Origin: Halomonas sp. 'Soap Lake #6'
GTDB taxonomy: Bacteria; Pseudomonadota; Gammaproteobacteria; Pseudomonadales; Halomonadaceae
Length of the DNA: 64,000 nt
Assembly (NCBI RefSeq): GCF_003031405.1
Contig: NZ_CP020469.1
Location: 434,001 to 498,000 of the forward strand
Direction: 5' to 3'
Position numbers and translations under genes: made by a program. Shown here in pieces: positions 43,598 through 53,048 of this stretch. Under the pieces are notes generated by a model, which made no database searches, was not told the origin of the DNA, and saw only the letters and a list, made by a program, of their open reading frames with translations. Within the stretch, counting starts at the first letter, position 1; each line of letters opens with the position of its first letter.

Positions 43598-45034
43598 GTG
43601 ATCAATGTTGAGCGTAAAAACAGCTTTCAGTTGCGCCTTTCGCGGCGGCTCAAGGAAGAAACCTCGCATACGCTCGATGTCTATTTATTCGTACCAGGCG
43701 AGCTGGGCCTGAGCCCCCATGTGATTGCTGAAGAGGCATTTTATCATGGTGCTATACAGGTCTCGCGTACCTACTATAGCGACGAATACCATTTGCCTCT
43801 GGTACACAGCCGTCTTGCAAGCCGTAATCAATTAGGCAGTGACTCTTATCGCTTAAGTCTGAGTCTGTATGCCTACCAGTACGTCATTGCATTAGAAAGA
43901 ACAACTCAGTCGATGTTAGCAAATGCCCGCAAGCTGCGTCATGCACGTAGCGATGATCGTGATGACAATAGCGAGGTCAGCGAGCGTGAAGCAGCGCTAC
44001 GCGAGCAGCTTGCTGAAATGAGCGATTTAAGCGACGGCATCTTAAAGCGCTTAAGGCGCAATCTTCCCAGTGACGAGCGGTTATATAAGTACTTTGCCAA
44101 TATTGATAACTACCTTTCATGGTTCACTGAGCAACAACTCTTATCGCTGGTGGCACATATGCCCAGGGGAGGAGATTTCAGCGATATAAAGCGGCGTTTT
44201 ATTACTGTCTGCCATCGGGAAGAGGAGTACCGTCGTGAGCAAGAGTACAACGCCCAACGGGTAATGGATGACCCCACCCGAATGTCAAACAAGATGCGTT
44301 TGCTACGGCGATTGATTGAATACCCAATCACCTTAAAACAGCGTGCGACGGAGCTAGGTGGTGGCGAGCAAAAAGCTGTTAAAGCCTTAGCAACAGCGGT
44401 TGTTATGGTGTTTGTCTCTCTTGGCATACTGCATTTGCGGGATGTAGTGGGCGATATCACCGCACTGTTTGTGCTGGCTATGGCGCTACTTTATGCCATG
44501 CGGGAAGTATTCAAAGATGACCTGCGTAACACGCTATGGCGCTGGCTGCGCCGGGGGCGACCAAAGTGGCGGCGGCAATATATCGACCCGACTCGCAATG
44601 CGCTGGTAGGGCGGCAGTTAGAGTGGTTTGACTACAAACGCTACGCGGCACTGGATGACGATATTCAAAAAATGCGGCGGCGAACGGTCGCTCAGCGTGA
44701 AGAAGTGGTGATGCACTATCGCTCTAGCTCACGTATGTCACCCACGCGTTTCTTAAGCGGTTATGAGCATACGCGTGAAACGCTGCATGTGGACCTCTCC
44801 ATGCTTATTCGCCTGATGAGTAAAGAAAAGCACCATATTTATCATCTTAAAGATGGTCAGGCGGTACGGGAAAGCGTTGAACGCCGTCATTTGTGCAATC
44901 TGGTTATTCGCGAAACCGGCAGTGAAGATGAGCCCTATTTGGCTCGCTGGAAAGTAGTCGTTAGCCGCTCAGGGATAGTGGATGTGGAGAAAGTAGCAGA
45001 GAGCAGTACAGACGAGGAGGATAAACTGAGCTAG
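43598..45034 (+). CDS. Two-TM protein of unknown function
   Basis: 478 residues; I do not recognise the family. Residues 1-250 are soluble and charged (RLSRRLKEETSHTLDVYLFVPGELGLSPHVIAEEAFYHGAIQ). Two membrane segments follow at about 265-305 (KALATAVVMVFVSLGILHL, then ITALFVLAMALLYAMREVF). The rest is basic and soluble, with a possible beta-rich end (CNLVIRETGSEDEPYLARWKVVVSRSGIVDVEKV). The start is GTG with AGGAG upstream. It is divergent from the TerB-J gene by about 113 bp. Confidence 0.7.
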   Translation: MINVERKNSFQLRLSRRLKEETSHTLDVYLFVPGELGLSPHVIAEEAFYHGAIQVSRTYYSDEYHLPLVHSRLASRNQLGSDSYRLSLSLYAYQYVIALERTTQSMLANARKLRHARSDDRDDNSEVSEREAALREQLAEMSDLSDGILKRLRRNLPSDERLYKYFANIDNYLSWFTEQQLLSLVAHMPRGGDFSDIKRRFITVCHREEEYRREQEYNAQRVMDDPTRMSNKMRLLRRLIEYPITLKQRATELGGGEQKAVKALATAVVMVFVSLGILHLRDVVGDITALFVLAMALLYAMREVFKDDLRNTLWRWLRRGRPKWRRQYIDPTRNALVGRQLEWFDYKRYAALDDDIQKMRRRTVAQREEVVMHYRSSSRMSPTRFLSGYEHTRETLHVDLSMLIRLMSKEKHHIYHLKDGQAVRESVERRHLCNLVIRETGSEDEPYLARWKVVVSRSGIVDVEKVAESSTDEEDKLS

Positions 45035-45204
45035 GTCAAAAGAGTGCTAGTGATCACGAGCATGCATAGCTAAATCACCCGCAGCGAGCTAGGCTCAAAG
45101 GACAACAGCTCAATCTGAACTTGTGGCTTATGTTTAACGCCAAGCCTTAGCAACGCTTGCCCTTGAAGAGCTAGCCGCAAGCATCAGTCTCAAGGGGATT
45201 TGCC

Positions 45205-45894
45205 ATGCAAGCTATCGATATTATGACGCCTAAAGTTATCAGCGTAGGGCCTGATACAGAAGTGCGGGAAATCGCACAGCTGCTGCTTGATCACCGTATT
45301 AGCGCCGTGCCAGTTGTCGATAATGACCGCAAGGTGCTGGGTATTGTCAGCGAAGGCGATCTCATGCGCCGGATAAAGCGCGATGATGACCAAGGACACT
45401 CCTGGTGGCTGTCACTCTTTACGGGTGGTAAAGACCCTGGTGAATATATTAAGTCCCATGGGCGCAAAGCACAGGAAGTAATGACGCCAAACCCGCTAAC
45501 CGTTGAGGAGAATGCGCCGCTGCATACCATTGCCCGATTGCTGGAAAAGCACCATATAAAGCGTGTGCCCGTGGTGCGTCAGGGAAAACTGGTCGGCATT
45601 GTGAGCCGTGCAAATTTACTGCAAGGCATTGCCAATGCGGCGGTTGCACCCACACAGTCTCCGGTGGATGACCGTAAGATTCGTGATGCTATTTTAAAAG
45701 AAGTCGACCAGCATACTGGTGCGCCTACCGAAACTATTAGCTTGATTGTTGATGGAGGTGTTGTAGAAATTTGGGGCCTAGTGGAGTCTCCTGAACAGAA
45801 GCAAGCAGTGACGGTAGCGGCAGAAAATGTACCAGGGGTTACCAAGGTTGAAAACCACCTCGGCATGATGCCGCGCGGAGCGGGTTACTTCTAA
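45205..45894 (+). CDS. CBS-pair protein with a BON domain
   Basis: 229 residues. Two CBS motifs (DIMTPKVISVGPDTEVREIAQLLLDHRISAVPVVDN and EVMTPNPLTVEENAPLHTIARLLEKHHIKRVPVVRQGKLVGIVSRANL) are followed by a C-terminal BON domain (VDDRKIRDAILKEVDQ ... GVVEIWGLVESPEQKQAV). CBS pairs usually sense adenine nucleotides; BON domains bind membranes or lipids. It stands alone, with AAGGGG before the ATG and a terminator after. Confidence 0.88.
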   Translation: MQAIDIMTPKVISVGPDTEVREIAQLLLDHRISAVPVVDNDRKVLGIVSEGDLMRRIKRDDDQGHSWWLSLFTGGKDPGEYIKSHGRKAQEVMTPNPLTVEENAPLHTIARLLEKHHIKRVPVVRQGKLVGIVSRANLLQGIANAAVAPTQSPVDDRKIRDAILKEVDQHTGAPTETISLIVDGGVVEIWGLVESPEQKQAVTVAAENVPGVTKVENHLGMMPRGAGYF

Positions 45895-45925
45895 AACGCT
45901 ACGTTGCTTTTTATAACGTCCACAT

Positions 45926-45955
45926 TGCTTTTGGAAAGTCTGCTTTTGGAAAGTC
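45926..45955. repeat. Perfect 15-bp tandem duplication after the CBS-BON gene
   Basis: TGCTTTTGGAAAGTC occurs twice in a row, 32 bp past the stop codon and just before the terminator. Confidence 0.9.
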
Positions 45956-45962
45956 TACACAC

Positions 45963-45993
45963 AGCCCGCTGCTTTTCTGCAGCGGGCTTTTTT
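45963..45993 (+). terminator. Terminator after the CBS-BON gene
   Basis: AGCCCGCTGC-ttttct-GCAGCGGGCT is a perfect 10-bp stem followed by TTTTT. Confidence 0.92.
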
Positions 45994-46064
45994 ACGTTCT
46001 CTTTTTTCTCACATGCTTGAACAGACTGCGCCTTGCTGACGAATAGCGACTAAAGTTGCATTTA

Positions 46065-46099
46065 AGTAAACGTTTACTCTCAAATAGTAAACGTTTACT
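46065..46099. promoter_or_regulatory. Two perfect LacI-family operators before thuA
   Basis: AGTAAACGTTTACT occurs at 46065-46078 and again at 46086-46099, 21 bp apart centre to centre, so they lie on the same face of the helix. They are perfect palindromes with the central CG typical of LacI-family sites, 55 bp before the ThuA start. The LacI gene at 49500 closes the same cluster and is the likely binder. Confidence 0.8.
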
Positions 46100-46153
46100 T
46101 TTAGTGGTGTCCGCTTTTTTAAGAGCGCTTCACTATCTCGTAGAGGAGAGCAT

Positions 46154-46933
46154 ATGAGCATCAACGTGACCGTATGGGGAGAAAACGTCCATGAGCAGAC
46201 CAATGACGTCGTGGCGCGTATTTATCCGAAGGGGATGCACCAGTGCATTGCAGAAGGTTTAAACGAAGCGGAGGGCATCAATGCCACCGCAGTTACATTG
46301 CAAGACCCAGAACAAGGCCTGAGTGAAGCTACGCTTGAAAGCACTGAGGTATTGCTGTGGTGGGGCCACGCTGCCCACGGCGATGTGCTGGAAGAGACCG
46401 TTGACCGCGTGCACAAGCGTGTGCTGCAAGGCATGGGACTGATTGTTCTGCACTCTGGGCATTACTCAAAAATCTTTAAACGGCTCATGGGAACCACGTG
46501 TTCACTCAAATGGCGCGAGGCGGGAGAGCGGGAGCGGTTATGGGTGGTTAATCCAGGTCACCCGATTGTTCAGGGCCTGGGCGACTATATTGAGCTGCCC
46601 CATACCGAAATGTATGGCGAACCATTTGCAGTGCCTAATCCCGATGAAGTGATCTTTATCAGTGCCTTTGAAGGTGGCGAAGTATTCCGTTCCGGCCTGA
46701 CCTACAAGCGCGGTAATGGCAAGATTTTCTACTTCCGGCCAGGCCATGAGACCTACCCGATTTACTACGATGCCCAGGCGAAAAAGGTGCTGAAAAATGC
46801 TGTGGTGTGGGCGCGTCCTGAAGGTTCGCTATGGGTCGATAGCTGTCCCAATATTCCCGCTGACCAAGCGCCTAACCCGCTCGAAGTTAAAGGTGAAGGC
46901 CTGCATAAACCCGGTGAGGAGGGTTTTAGATGA
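46154..46933 (+). CDS. thuA: ThuA-domain protein (trehalose/disaccharide utilisation)
   Basis: 259 residues. The ThuA fold has a GATase-like pattern: [38 protein letters not shown] and [15 protein letters not shown]. In rhizobia ThuA and ThuB make or convert 3-keto sugars from trehalose and related disaccharides. It overlaps thuB by 4 bp (ATGA). GAGGAG precedes the ATG, and two LacI operators lie in front. Confidence 0.82.
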   Translation: MSINVTVWGENVHEQTNDVVARIYPKGMHQCIAEGLNEAEGINATAVTLQDPEQGLSEATLESTEVLLWWGHAAHGDVLEETVDRVHKRVLQGMGLIVLHSGHYSKIFKRLMGTTCSLKWREAGERERLWVVNPGHPIVQGLGDYIELPHTEMYGEPFAVPNPDEVIFISAFEGGEVFRSGLTYKRGNGKIFYFRPGHETYPIYYDAQAKKVLKNAVVWARPEGSLWVDSCPNIPADQAPNPLEVKGEGLHKPGEEGFR

Positions 46934-47979
46934 TCCGTTTAGCAATTATTGGCGCCGGCAGCATGGCCGGTGAGCATGCCAAGCACTTTGGTCACCTTGG
47001 CGGCATCGAAGTAGTCGCAGTGTGTGATCGGGATCTGGCCAGAGCACAGGCGTTTGCTGAACGTCACGGTATTGCCGATGTGTATAGCGACCTGGAGGCC
47101 ATGCTGGCCCGAAATGATATTCATGCGGTAAGTAACGTAACTCCAGACGGTGTTCATAAAGCAACATCGTTAGCTGCTATTGCTGCAGGCAAACATATCC
47201 TGTGTGAGAAACCACTGGCGACAAACGCACACGATGCCCATGAAATGGCGGTTGCTGCCGAGGCAGCTAACGTGATCAACATGGTCAACTTAAGCTATCG
47301 CGATGCGCCCGCTATTCAGCATGCCCGTGCGCTGATTACTGCAGGCGCTATCGGCCAAGTTCGCCATGTAGACTCTAGCTACCGGCAAAGCTGGTTGGTG
47401 AGTAATGCTTGGGGGCGCTGGGATGAAGATAGCCAATGGTTGTGGCGTCTTTCCGAAGCCCATGGCAGTAAAGGTGTGTTGGGTGATGTTGGTGTGCATA
47501 TCGTCGACTTCGCAAGTTTCCCGGTTGGTGATATAACCCGCGTGAACTGCGAACTAACCTGCTTTGAGAAAGCCCCGCAAAACCGCATTGGCGATTATGT
47601 GCTGGATGCCAACGATACGGCACTGATGCGAGTGTCGTTTGCCAATGGTGCGAAGGGGACTATTCAGGCCACTCGCTGGGCAACTGGGCACCACAACTCA
47701 CTCGCACTTAGTGTCCACGGCGATAAAGGCGCAATACGGATTGATCTGGATGTCGCCAAAGACGAAGTACAGGTGTGTTTGGACGATGATGTTCATCCTG
47801 CCCGCTGGAGTACCGTGAAAGCACCGCCCACGCCCAGTATCTACCAGCGATTCGTCGAGAGCATCCAAAGCGGCAACAACGACCAGCCCGACTTTGCCCG
47901 TGGCGCGGCGATTCAAACCGTGCTTGATGCCTGTTTCATATCAAGCCAGGAAGACCGTAGCCTAGCGATTGCGAGCTAG
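46930..47979 (+). CDS. thuB: Gfo/Idh/MocA oxidoreductase, ThuB-like
   Basis: 349 residues. The N-terminal NAD(P) binding motif is [16 protein letters not shown], followed by the signature [11 protein letters not shown] and a C-terminal alpha/beta domain. Family members oxidise sugars or inositols. The start overlaps the thuA stop codon, so the two proteins are probably made together and act on the same substrate. Trehalose, sucrose or maltitol-type sugars are possible. Confidence 0.85.
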   Translation: MIRLAIIGAGSMAGEHAKHFGHLGGIEVVAVCDRDLARAQAFAERHGIADVYSDLEAMLARNDIHAVSNVTPDGVHKATSLAAIAAGKHILCEKPLATNAHDAHEMAVAAEAANVINMVNLSYRDAPAIQHARALITAGAIGQVRHVDSSYRQSWLVSNAWGRWDEDSQWLWRLSEAHGSKGVLGDVGVHIVDFASFPVGDITRVNCELTCFEKAPQNRIGDYVLDANDTALMRVSFANGAKGTIQATRWATGHHNSLALSVHGDKGAIRIDLDVAKDEVQVCLDDDVHPARWSTVKAPPTPSIYQRFVESIQSGNNDQPDFARGAAIQTVLDACFISSQEDRSLAIAS

Positions 47980-48046
47980 TAGATTAGCTGTTTATCAGTA
48001 GAGCACTGACATAACGCACCTACCAATAACAATAGAGGTGAATGCT

Positions 48047-49318
48047 ATGCGTCAATATCTTCGTACATCGGTGGTACTGTTATCGAGTATTGCCTTATTA
48101 CCTACTGCGTTCTCTGCTACTGCCGCCGAGATAACCATTGCCTGTGGCGACGGTGGAGCGGCGGACTTCTGCCCGACGTTGGCAAAGCGGTGGGCGGAGG
48201 CTAACGGCCACCACGTGAATATCGTCACCACCCCTCAGTCACCTACCGAAAAGCTCTCACTTTACCAACAGCTATTGGGTAGCCAGTCCCAGGATGTGGA
48301 TGTGCTGATGATTGATATCGTGTGGCCAGGTTTGCTCGCCGATCACTTAGTTGACTTAAATGAGTTTTTACCGGAAGGCGCAACTCAGGGCTTTATTCCA
48401 TCATTGATGGAGAATAATACTGTGCAAGGGAAGCTTGTTGCGTTGCCTTGGTTTACCGACGCGGGGCTACTCTACTACCGCCAGGATCTGCTGGATAAGT
48501 ATGACGCCGGGGTGCCGGAAACCTGGCAGGCGTTGACTGATACTGCGCGGCGTATCCAACAGGCTGAGCGCGAGGCGGGGAACACGCGCATGCATGGGTT
48601 TGTGTTCCAGGGGCGAGCCTATGAAGGGCTGACCACTAATGCGTTGGAGTGGATAGCCAGCCACGGCGGCGGCACCTTTGTGGATGCCGATGGGCAGGTC
48701 ACGGTGAATAACCCTCAAGCCGTGGAAGCGCTGGCGCTGGCTGCGTCTTGGGTGGGGGATATCAGCCCTGAAGGGGTGCGTAACTACATGGAGGAGGAAG
48801 CTCGAGGCGTATTCCAGGCGGGTAACGCGGTGTTTATGCGCAACTGGCCCTATGCCTGGTCTTTGGGGCAGGCTGATGGCACACCTATTCAGGGCAAGTT
48901 TGGTGTTGCGCCGCTACCTCATGGGGCAGAGGGGCAGTCTACCGCTACTCTCGGTGGCTGGAATTGGGCCGTTTCACGCTATTCACAACATCCTGAAATA
49001 GCAGCTGATTTAGTTGCTTATCTCTCTGCTGAAGAGCAGCAGAAGGCACATGCCGTTGAGTTTGGCCGAAATCCAACACGACCAACGCTCTATGAGGATG
49101 CCCAGGTGCTGGAAGCACACCCATTTATTGGTGAGCTGTATGAAACCGTCATGAAAGGCATACCTCGTCCCGCCAGCGTGACAGGAACGGCTTACCCGCG
49201 TGTGTCCAGCGCGGTGTTTAACCGTGTTCATGAAGCTCTTTCCGGTGATGTCTCGCCTGAACAGGCGATTCAGCAGCTCGATAGCGAATTGGCCCGCCTA
49301 GGGAGACGAGGCTGGTAA
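48047..49318 (+). CDS. Sugar ABC transporter binding protein, ThuE-like
   Basis: 423 residues. A signal peptide (residues 1-28, ending SATAAE) is followed by a type-1 sugar-binding fold: YQQLLGSQSQDVDVLMIDIVWPGLLADHLVDL, then LPWFTDAGLLYYRQDLLDKY and FMRNWPYAWSL. It resembles ThuE/MalE-type receptors. No permease or ATPase gene follows; the next features are a tandem-repeat tract and the LacI gene. Its membrane partners must be elsewhere, or were lost here. The ATG at 48047 has AGAGGTG upstream. Confidence 0.85.
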   Translation: MRQYLRTSVVLLSSIALLPTAFSATAAEITIACGDGGAADFCPTLAKRWAEANGHHVNIVTTPQSPTEKLSLYQQLLGSQSQDVDVLMIDIVWPGLLADHLVDLNEFLPEGATQGFIPSLMENNTVQGKLVALPWFTDAGLLYYRQDLLDKYDAGVPETWQALTDTARRIQQAEREAGNTRMHGFVFQGRAYEGLTTNALEWIASHGGGTFVDADGQVTVNNPQAVEALALAASWVGDISPEGVRNYMEEEARGVFQAGNAVFMRNWPYAWSLGQADGTPIQGKFGVAPLPHGAEGQSTATLGGWNWAVSRYSQHPEIAADLVAYLSAEEQQKAHAVEFGRNPTRPTLYEDAQVLEAHPFIGELYETVMKGIPRPASVTGTAYPRVSSAVFNRVHEALSGDVSPEQAIQQLDSELARLGRRGW

Positions 49319-49352
49319 TACTGTTTTTCATCATGCCTAACGTTTTTCAGCT

Positions 49353-49467
49353 CGATGTTTTTAAGAGCCATGTTTTTAAAAGCCATGTTTTTAAGAACCG
49401 TATTTTTAAGAACCATGTTTTTAGGAACCGTGTTTTTAAGAACCATGTTTTTAGGAACAATGTTTGG
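49353..49467. repeat. 15-bp tandem repeat tract between the binding-protein and LacI genes
   Basis: About 7.7 units of the form CCATGTTTTTAAGAA run without gaps. Point differences among units (A/G at position 3, AAG/AGG/AAA) show repeated copying with drift. The tract occupies the place where ABC permease genes would be expected. Confidence 0.92.
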
Positions 49468-49499
49468 CACAATCATAAGCCGAATCGCTGAGGCATGGC

Positions 49500-50492
49500 A
49501 TGAAACAGACTAAACAGAGTACTCAAACGGCGACCATACGTGAAATTGCACGGCGGGCCGATGTATCCATTGCCTCAGTCAGCCGAGCATTGAATGGTAA
49601 GCCAGGGTTAAGCGATACCTTGCGGGAAAGAATTCTTACCATTAGTCGAGAGGTGTCTTACCAGCCCAGTGCGGCAGCGAGGCAGCTGATAAGTGGGAAA
49701 GCGGCGGTGGTAGGGATTTCCCTGGGGCGTCAGGATATTGAACTGCGTCCCTACTATATTTTGCTTTATCAGCATCTGACGGTGGCACTTCACCAGCAGG
49801 GGATGGTGCCAATCTTTTTCCATCATGACCAAACCGCAGAGCTTCCTGAGCGGGCGGGTGCAGCGATTTTGTTAGGTGAAACCGCCGAGGATGAACGCCC
49901 AACACTGCTAAGCGCGGCAGGTATACCCTTTGTGCGCATTGGTAATGCCGGGGAAGACTTTTCAGTAGCGCCCGATGATATGTCGGGGCTTTACGAGATC
50001 ACCCAGCACTTACTTGTCCAGGGGCGAACGCGATTGGCCTTCGTCGGTGGAGAGCTGGAAACGCCGCGCCCTCATAGCCGTTTAGAGGGTTATCGGCGGG
50101 CACTGGATGAGGCAGGGCTTGCTGAGCAGTTGATCAGCTTGCCGCACCGCTTTAGCTCGGACTCACTGACCAGTTATCGCTATTTAAATCGTTATTTGGC
50201 TGGTACATCAAGCGGCCAATCGCTGCCATTTGATGCATTAGTATGCGCCACTGATGAGCTGGCGCTAGGCTGTGTAGCTGCGTTGGAAGACCGAGGAATT
50301 GATGTGCCTAGCCAGGTGGCTGTGACCGGATTTGACGATCTGCCAACACTGGCCACCGGGCTAACCACCATTCGCCAAGACATCGCGGCGATTGCCGCGA
50401 TGAGCGTGGAGCTATTAGGTGAAGCATTGGCAGGCAAAGCGCCTCGGCATGTATCGTTGCCGGTGGCGCTGGTACTGCGGGAAACGGGTTGA
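49500..50492 (+). CDS. LacI-family transcriptional regulator
   Basis: 330 residues. N-terminal helix-turn-helix and hinge TIREIARRADVSIASVSRALNGKPGLSDTLRERI, then a periplasmic-binding-like ligand domain with the end segment VAVTGFDDLPTLATGLTTIRQDI. It closes the thuA-thuB-receptor cluster and very probably binds the two AGTAAACGTTTACT operators at 46065-46099, released by the imported sugar. GAGG lies before the ATG. Its 3' end is only 9 bp from the convergent cdd. Confidence 0.88.
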   Translation: MKQTKQSTQTATIREIARRADVSIASVSRALNGKPGLSDTLRERILTISREVSYQPSAAARQLISGKAAVVGISLGRQDIELRPYYILLYQHLTVALHQQGMVPIFFHHDQTAELPERAGAAILLGETAEDERPTLLSAAGIPFVRIGNAGEDFSVAPDDMSGLYEITQHLLVQGRTRLAFVGGELETPRPHSRLEGYRRALDEAGLAEQLISLPHRFSSDSLTSYRYLNRYLAGTSSGQSLPFDALVCATDELALGCVAALEDRGIDVPSQVAVTGFDDLPTLATGLTTIRQDIAAIAAMSVELLGEALAGKAPRHVSLPVALVLRETG

Positions 50493-50501
50493 GTGGATTG
50501 C

Positions 50502-50909
50502 TTAACGAGGTGGCAATTGCTCTGGGCCGAAGGCATCGGGCAGCAAGGTTTCCATGGTGTAGGTTTTTAGAACCTCGCCCTGGCGAGAGATCACCATGAT
50601 TTGCGTATCCGGAGTGGCGAATTCGCGGATGCGTTGCCGGCAGTCGCCGCAGGGTGTGCAAAGGTGCTCGCCTGGACCCATGACGTACACCTTAGCCAGC
50701 TCGCGTTGGCCTGCGGTAACCATGGCGGAAATAGCCGAGGCTTCCGCACACAGCCCTTTGTAGTGCGCTACTTCCACGTTGCTGCCAGCAAACTGCTGGC
50801 CATCCGGGCACTCCATCACCGCCGCAACGGGATGATTAGAGTAGGGCGCGTAGGCATTGCCTAGCGCTGTTAGCAATTGTTGGACGATTTCATTAGATAT
50901 CTGGTCCAT
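50502..50909 (-). CDS. cdd: Cytidine deaminase
   Basis: 135 residues, the short tetrameric form. The zinc site is complete: CAEASA with the catalytic Glu, then PCGDCRQ. It turns cytidine and deoxycytidine into uridine and deoxyuridine. It is the last gene of the tsx-nupC-deoCABD-cdd operon. I start at the ATG 50909 with AGGA upstream; a GTG one codon earlier is equally possible. Confidence 0.9.
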   Translation of the reverse strand: MDQISNEIVQQLLTALGNAYAPYSNHPVAAVMECPDGQQFAGSNVEVAHYKGLCAEASAISAMVTAGQRELAKVYVMGPGEHLCTPCGDCRQRIREFATPDTQIMVISRQGEVLKTYTMETLLPDAFGPEQLPPR

Positions 50910-50965
50910 CACTTTTCCTAATAGGTAGGCTTATCCGAAACGTCAGAGCGCGCAGCAAGCTTCCT

Positions 50966-51691
50966 TTAGGCTTTGGCAGCGTCGTCGCGTAGCACGGTAT
51001 CTAGCGCAATAACCATCATGTCATTGAAGGTGGTTTGACGATCGGCGCTGGAAAGTGAGTCGCCCTTCAGAATATGGTCGGAAACGGTGCAGATCGTCAG
51101 TGCCCGGGCGCCAAACTCTGCTGCAACGCCGTAAAGGCCAGCGGCTTCCATCTCTACCCCAACAATACCGTAGCGCTTGAGCAGTTCGGCCATGTCGGTC
51201 TGCGGGTTGTAGAACAGATCCGCTGAGAAGATATTGCCGACTTTTACTGGAACGTTCTGCGCATTGGCAGCCGCCACCGCGTGCATGGTCAGATCGAAGT
51301 CGGCAATTGCCGAGAAGTCGTGGTCGTTAAAGCGCATGCGGTTTACTTTGGAATCGGTGCAGGCGCCCATACCGATTACCACATCGCGAACGTTGACATC
51401 GTCGCGTACTGCTCCGCAAGAACCCACCCGAATGATGGACTTGACGCCGTAGTCGGTAATCAGCTCTTTGGCGTAAATAGACACCGACGGAATGCCCATA
51501 CCGTGGCCCATAACTGAAATTGCGTGGCCTTTATAAGTACCGGTATAGCCGAACATGCTGCGTACATCGTTTACCTGACGTACGTTTTCCAGGTAGGTAT
51601 CGGCGATGTACTTGGCGCGCAGCGGATCGCCGGGCATCAGAACGGTATCAGCGAAATCGCCCATCTCAGCATTGATATGTGGTGTCGCCAT
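50966..51691 (-). CDS. deoD: Purine nucleoside phosphorylase, DeoD type
   Basis: 241 residues. Family motifs: [30 protein letters not shown], then [18 protein letters not shown] and [16 protein letters not shown]. The hexameric enzyme splits purine (deoxy)nucleosides with phosphate to the base and (deoxy)ribose-1-phosphate, which DeoB then isomerises. TAGGAG precedes the ATG. A 112-bp gap separates it from deoB. Confidence 0.93.
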   Translation of the reverse strand: MATPHINAEMGDFADTVLMPGDPLRAKYIADTYLENVRQVNDVRSMFGYTGTYKGHAISVMGHGMGIPSVSIYAKELITDYGVKSIIRVGSCGAVRDDVNVRDVVIGMGACTDSKVNRMRFNDHDFSAIADFDLTMHAVAAANAQNVPVKVGNIFSADLFYNPQTDMAELLKRYGIVGVEMEAAGLYGVAAEFGARALTICTVSDHILKGDSLSSADRQTTFNDMMVIALDTVLRDDAAKA

Positions 51692-51803
51692 AAATTGCTC
51701 CTATATTCAAATTCAAATAGGTCGAACAACCCTTGGCGAAAGGCCACGCTACGGGTTGATTCTGACCGTGCACAGTCGTGTGCTAATGATGGGGTATCGG
51801 CGT

Positions 51804-53048
51804 TTACGCCGCGTTGGGTAAAAAGCTCTTGCCGTCTTCCATCGCTTCAACCGCGAAGAATGTTGCCAGCGTCTGGCCGATATCGGCAAAGGTGCTGCGC
51901 TCGCCTAGCGGGCCGGGAGCAAAGCCTGCGCCGTGTACCATCACCGGTACGTATTCGCGGGTGTGCTCGGTGCCTTCCCAGCTGGGGTCGCAGCCGTGGT
52001 CAGCGGTAAGCAGCAACAGGTCGTCATCATTCAGTACGGCAAGCAGCTCCGGCAGGCGGGCATCAAAGTGCTCAAGTGCTGCAGCGTAGCCTGGTACATC
52101 ACGGCGGTGTCCGTAAACCGAATCAAAATCCACAAAGTTGGTCATGATCATGGTTGGGCGATCGCTGGACTCGGTAGCGGTGCGCGCTACTTCGGCTAGG
52201 GTGGCCTCCATTAGCGCGTCATGCCCGCTGGCTTTTACCTTATGAGTAATGCCGCAGTGGGCGTAAATGTCGGCAATTTTACCAATCGACACCACTTCAC
52301 CGCCTGCATCAGCCAGTTTCTGCAGCACTGTGGGGCTAGGGGGCTCAACGCTGTAATCGCGGCGATTGCCTGTGCGGGCAAAGCTGGCGCTGTCATCGCC
52401 GATAAACGGGCGTGCAATCACACGGCCGATATTATAAGGCTCGAGCAGTTCGCGTACGGTTTCGCATAGCGTGTAGAGGCGCTCCAGGCCAAAGTGCTCT
52501 TCGTGGGCGGCAATCTGAAACACGGAATCTGCCGAGGTGTACACAATTGGCTTGCCACTCAGCACATGCTCTTCGCCCAGGCGGGCGATGATCTCGGTGC
52601 CGGATGCGTGGCAGTTGCCGATTACCCCGGGAAGCTCCGCTTCCTGAACAATTTTTTCTAACAGCTCCGCAGGGAAGCTGTCGGTTTTATCGAGAAAGTA
52701 GCCCCAGTCAAAGCGTACCGGCACTCCGGCGATTTCCCAATGGCCAGAGGGGGTGTCCTTACCGCTGGAGATCTCTTTGGCGTGGGCGTACGCACCTTTC
52801 AGTTGCGTAGGTAGGTTAATGCCTTCGGCCACGTTGCCGGTAGCATCGCGGTGGGCATGGAATAGACCAAGGGCTGCCATGTTGGGCAGCTTCAGAGGAC
52901 CTGAGCGATCAGCGGTATCAGCTTCTCCGCGAGCGCAGGCGGCTGCGATGTGGCCCAGGGTGTCAGCGCCTTGGTCGCCAAACTTGTCAGCATCTGGGGC
53001 ACTACCGATGCCAAAGGAGTCGAGAACTAGCACAATTGCACGGCGCAT
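51804..53048 (-). CDS. deoB: Phosphopentomutase
   Basis: 414 residues. The alkaline-phosphatase-superfamily metal ligands are at [18 protein letters not shown] and [24 protein letters not shown]. It interconverts (deoxy)ribose-1- and 5-phosphate, feeding DeoC. Its ATG shares one base with the deoA TAA (TAATG), so translation is coupled. Confidence 0.95.
   Translation of the reverse strand: MRRAIVLVLDSFGIGSAPDADKFGDQGADTLGHIAAACARGEADTADRSGPLKLPNMAALGLFHAHRDATGNVAEGINLPTQLKGAYAHAKEISSGKDTPSGHWEIAGVPVRFDWGYFLDKTDSFPAELLEKIVQEAELPGVIGNCHASGTEIIARLGEEHVLSGKPIVYTSADSVFQIAAHEEHFGLERLYTLCETVRELLEPYNIGRVIARPFIGDDSASFARTGNRRDYSVEPPSPTVLQKLADAGGEVVSIGKIADIYAHCGITHKVKASGHDALMEATLAEVARTATESSDRPTMIMTNFVDFDSVYGHRRDVPGYAAALEHFDARLPELLAVLNDDDLLLLTADHGCDPSWEGTEHTREYVPVMVHGAGFAPGPLGERSTFADIGQTLATFFAVEAMEDGKSFLPNAA

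Noticed and set aside
49353..49467. CRISPR-like array
   Set aside because: The units are directly adjacent, with no spacers, and there are no cas genes.
49270..49476. Minus-strand ORF with five-residue KN-repeat units, like a pentapeptide-repeat protein
   Set aside because: The pattern follows directly from the 15-bp DNA repeat; the ORF overlaps the binding-protein gene and has no ribosome binding site.
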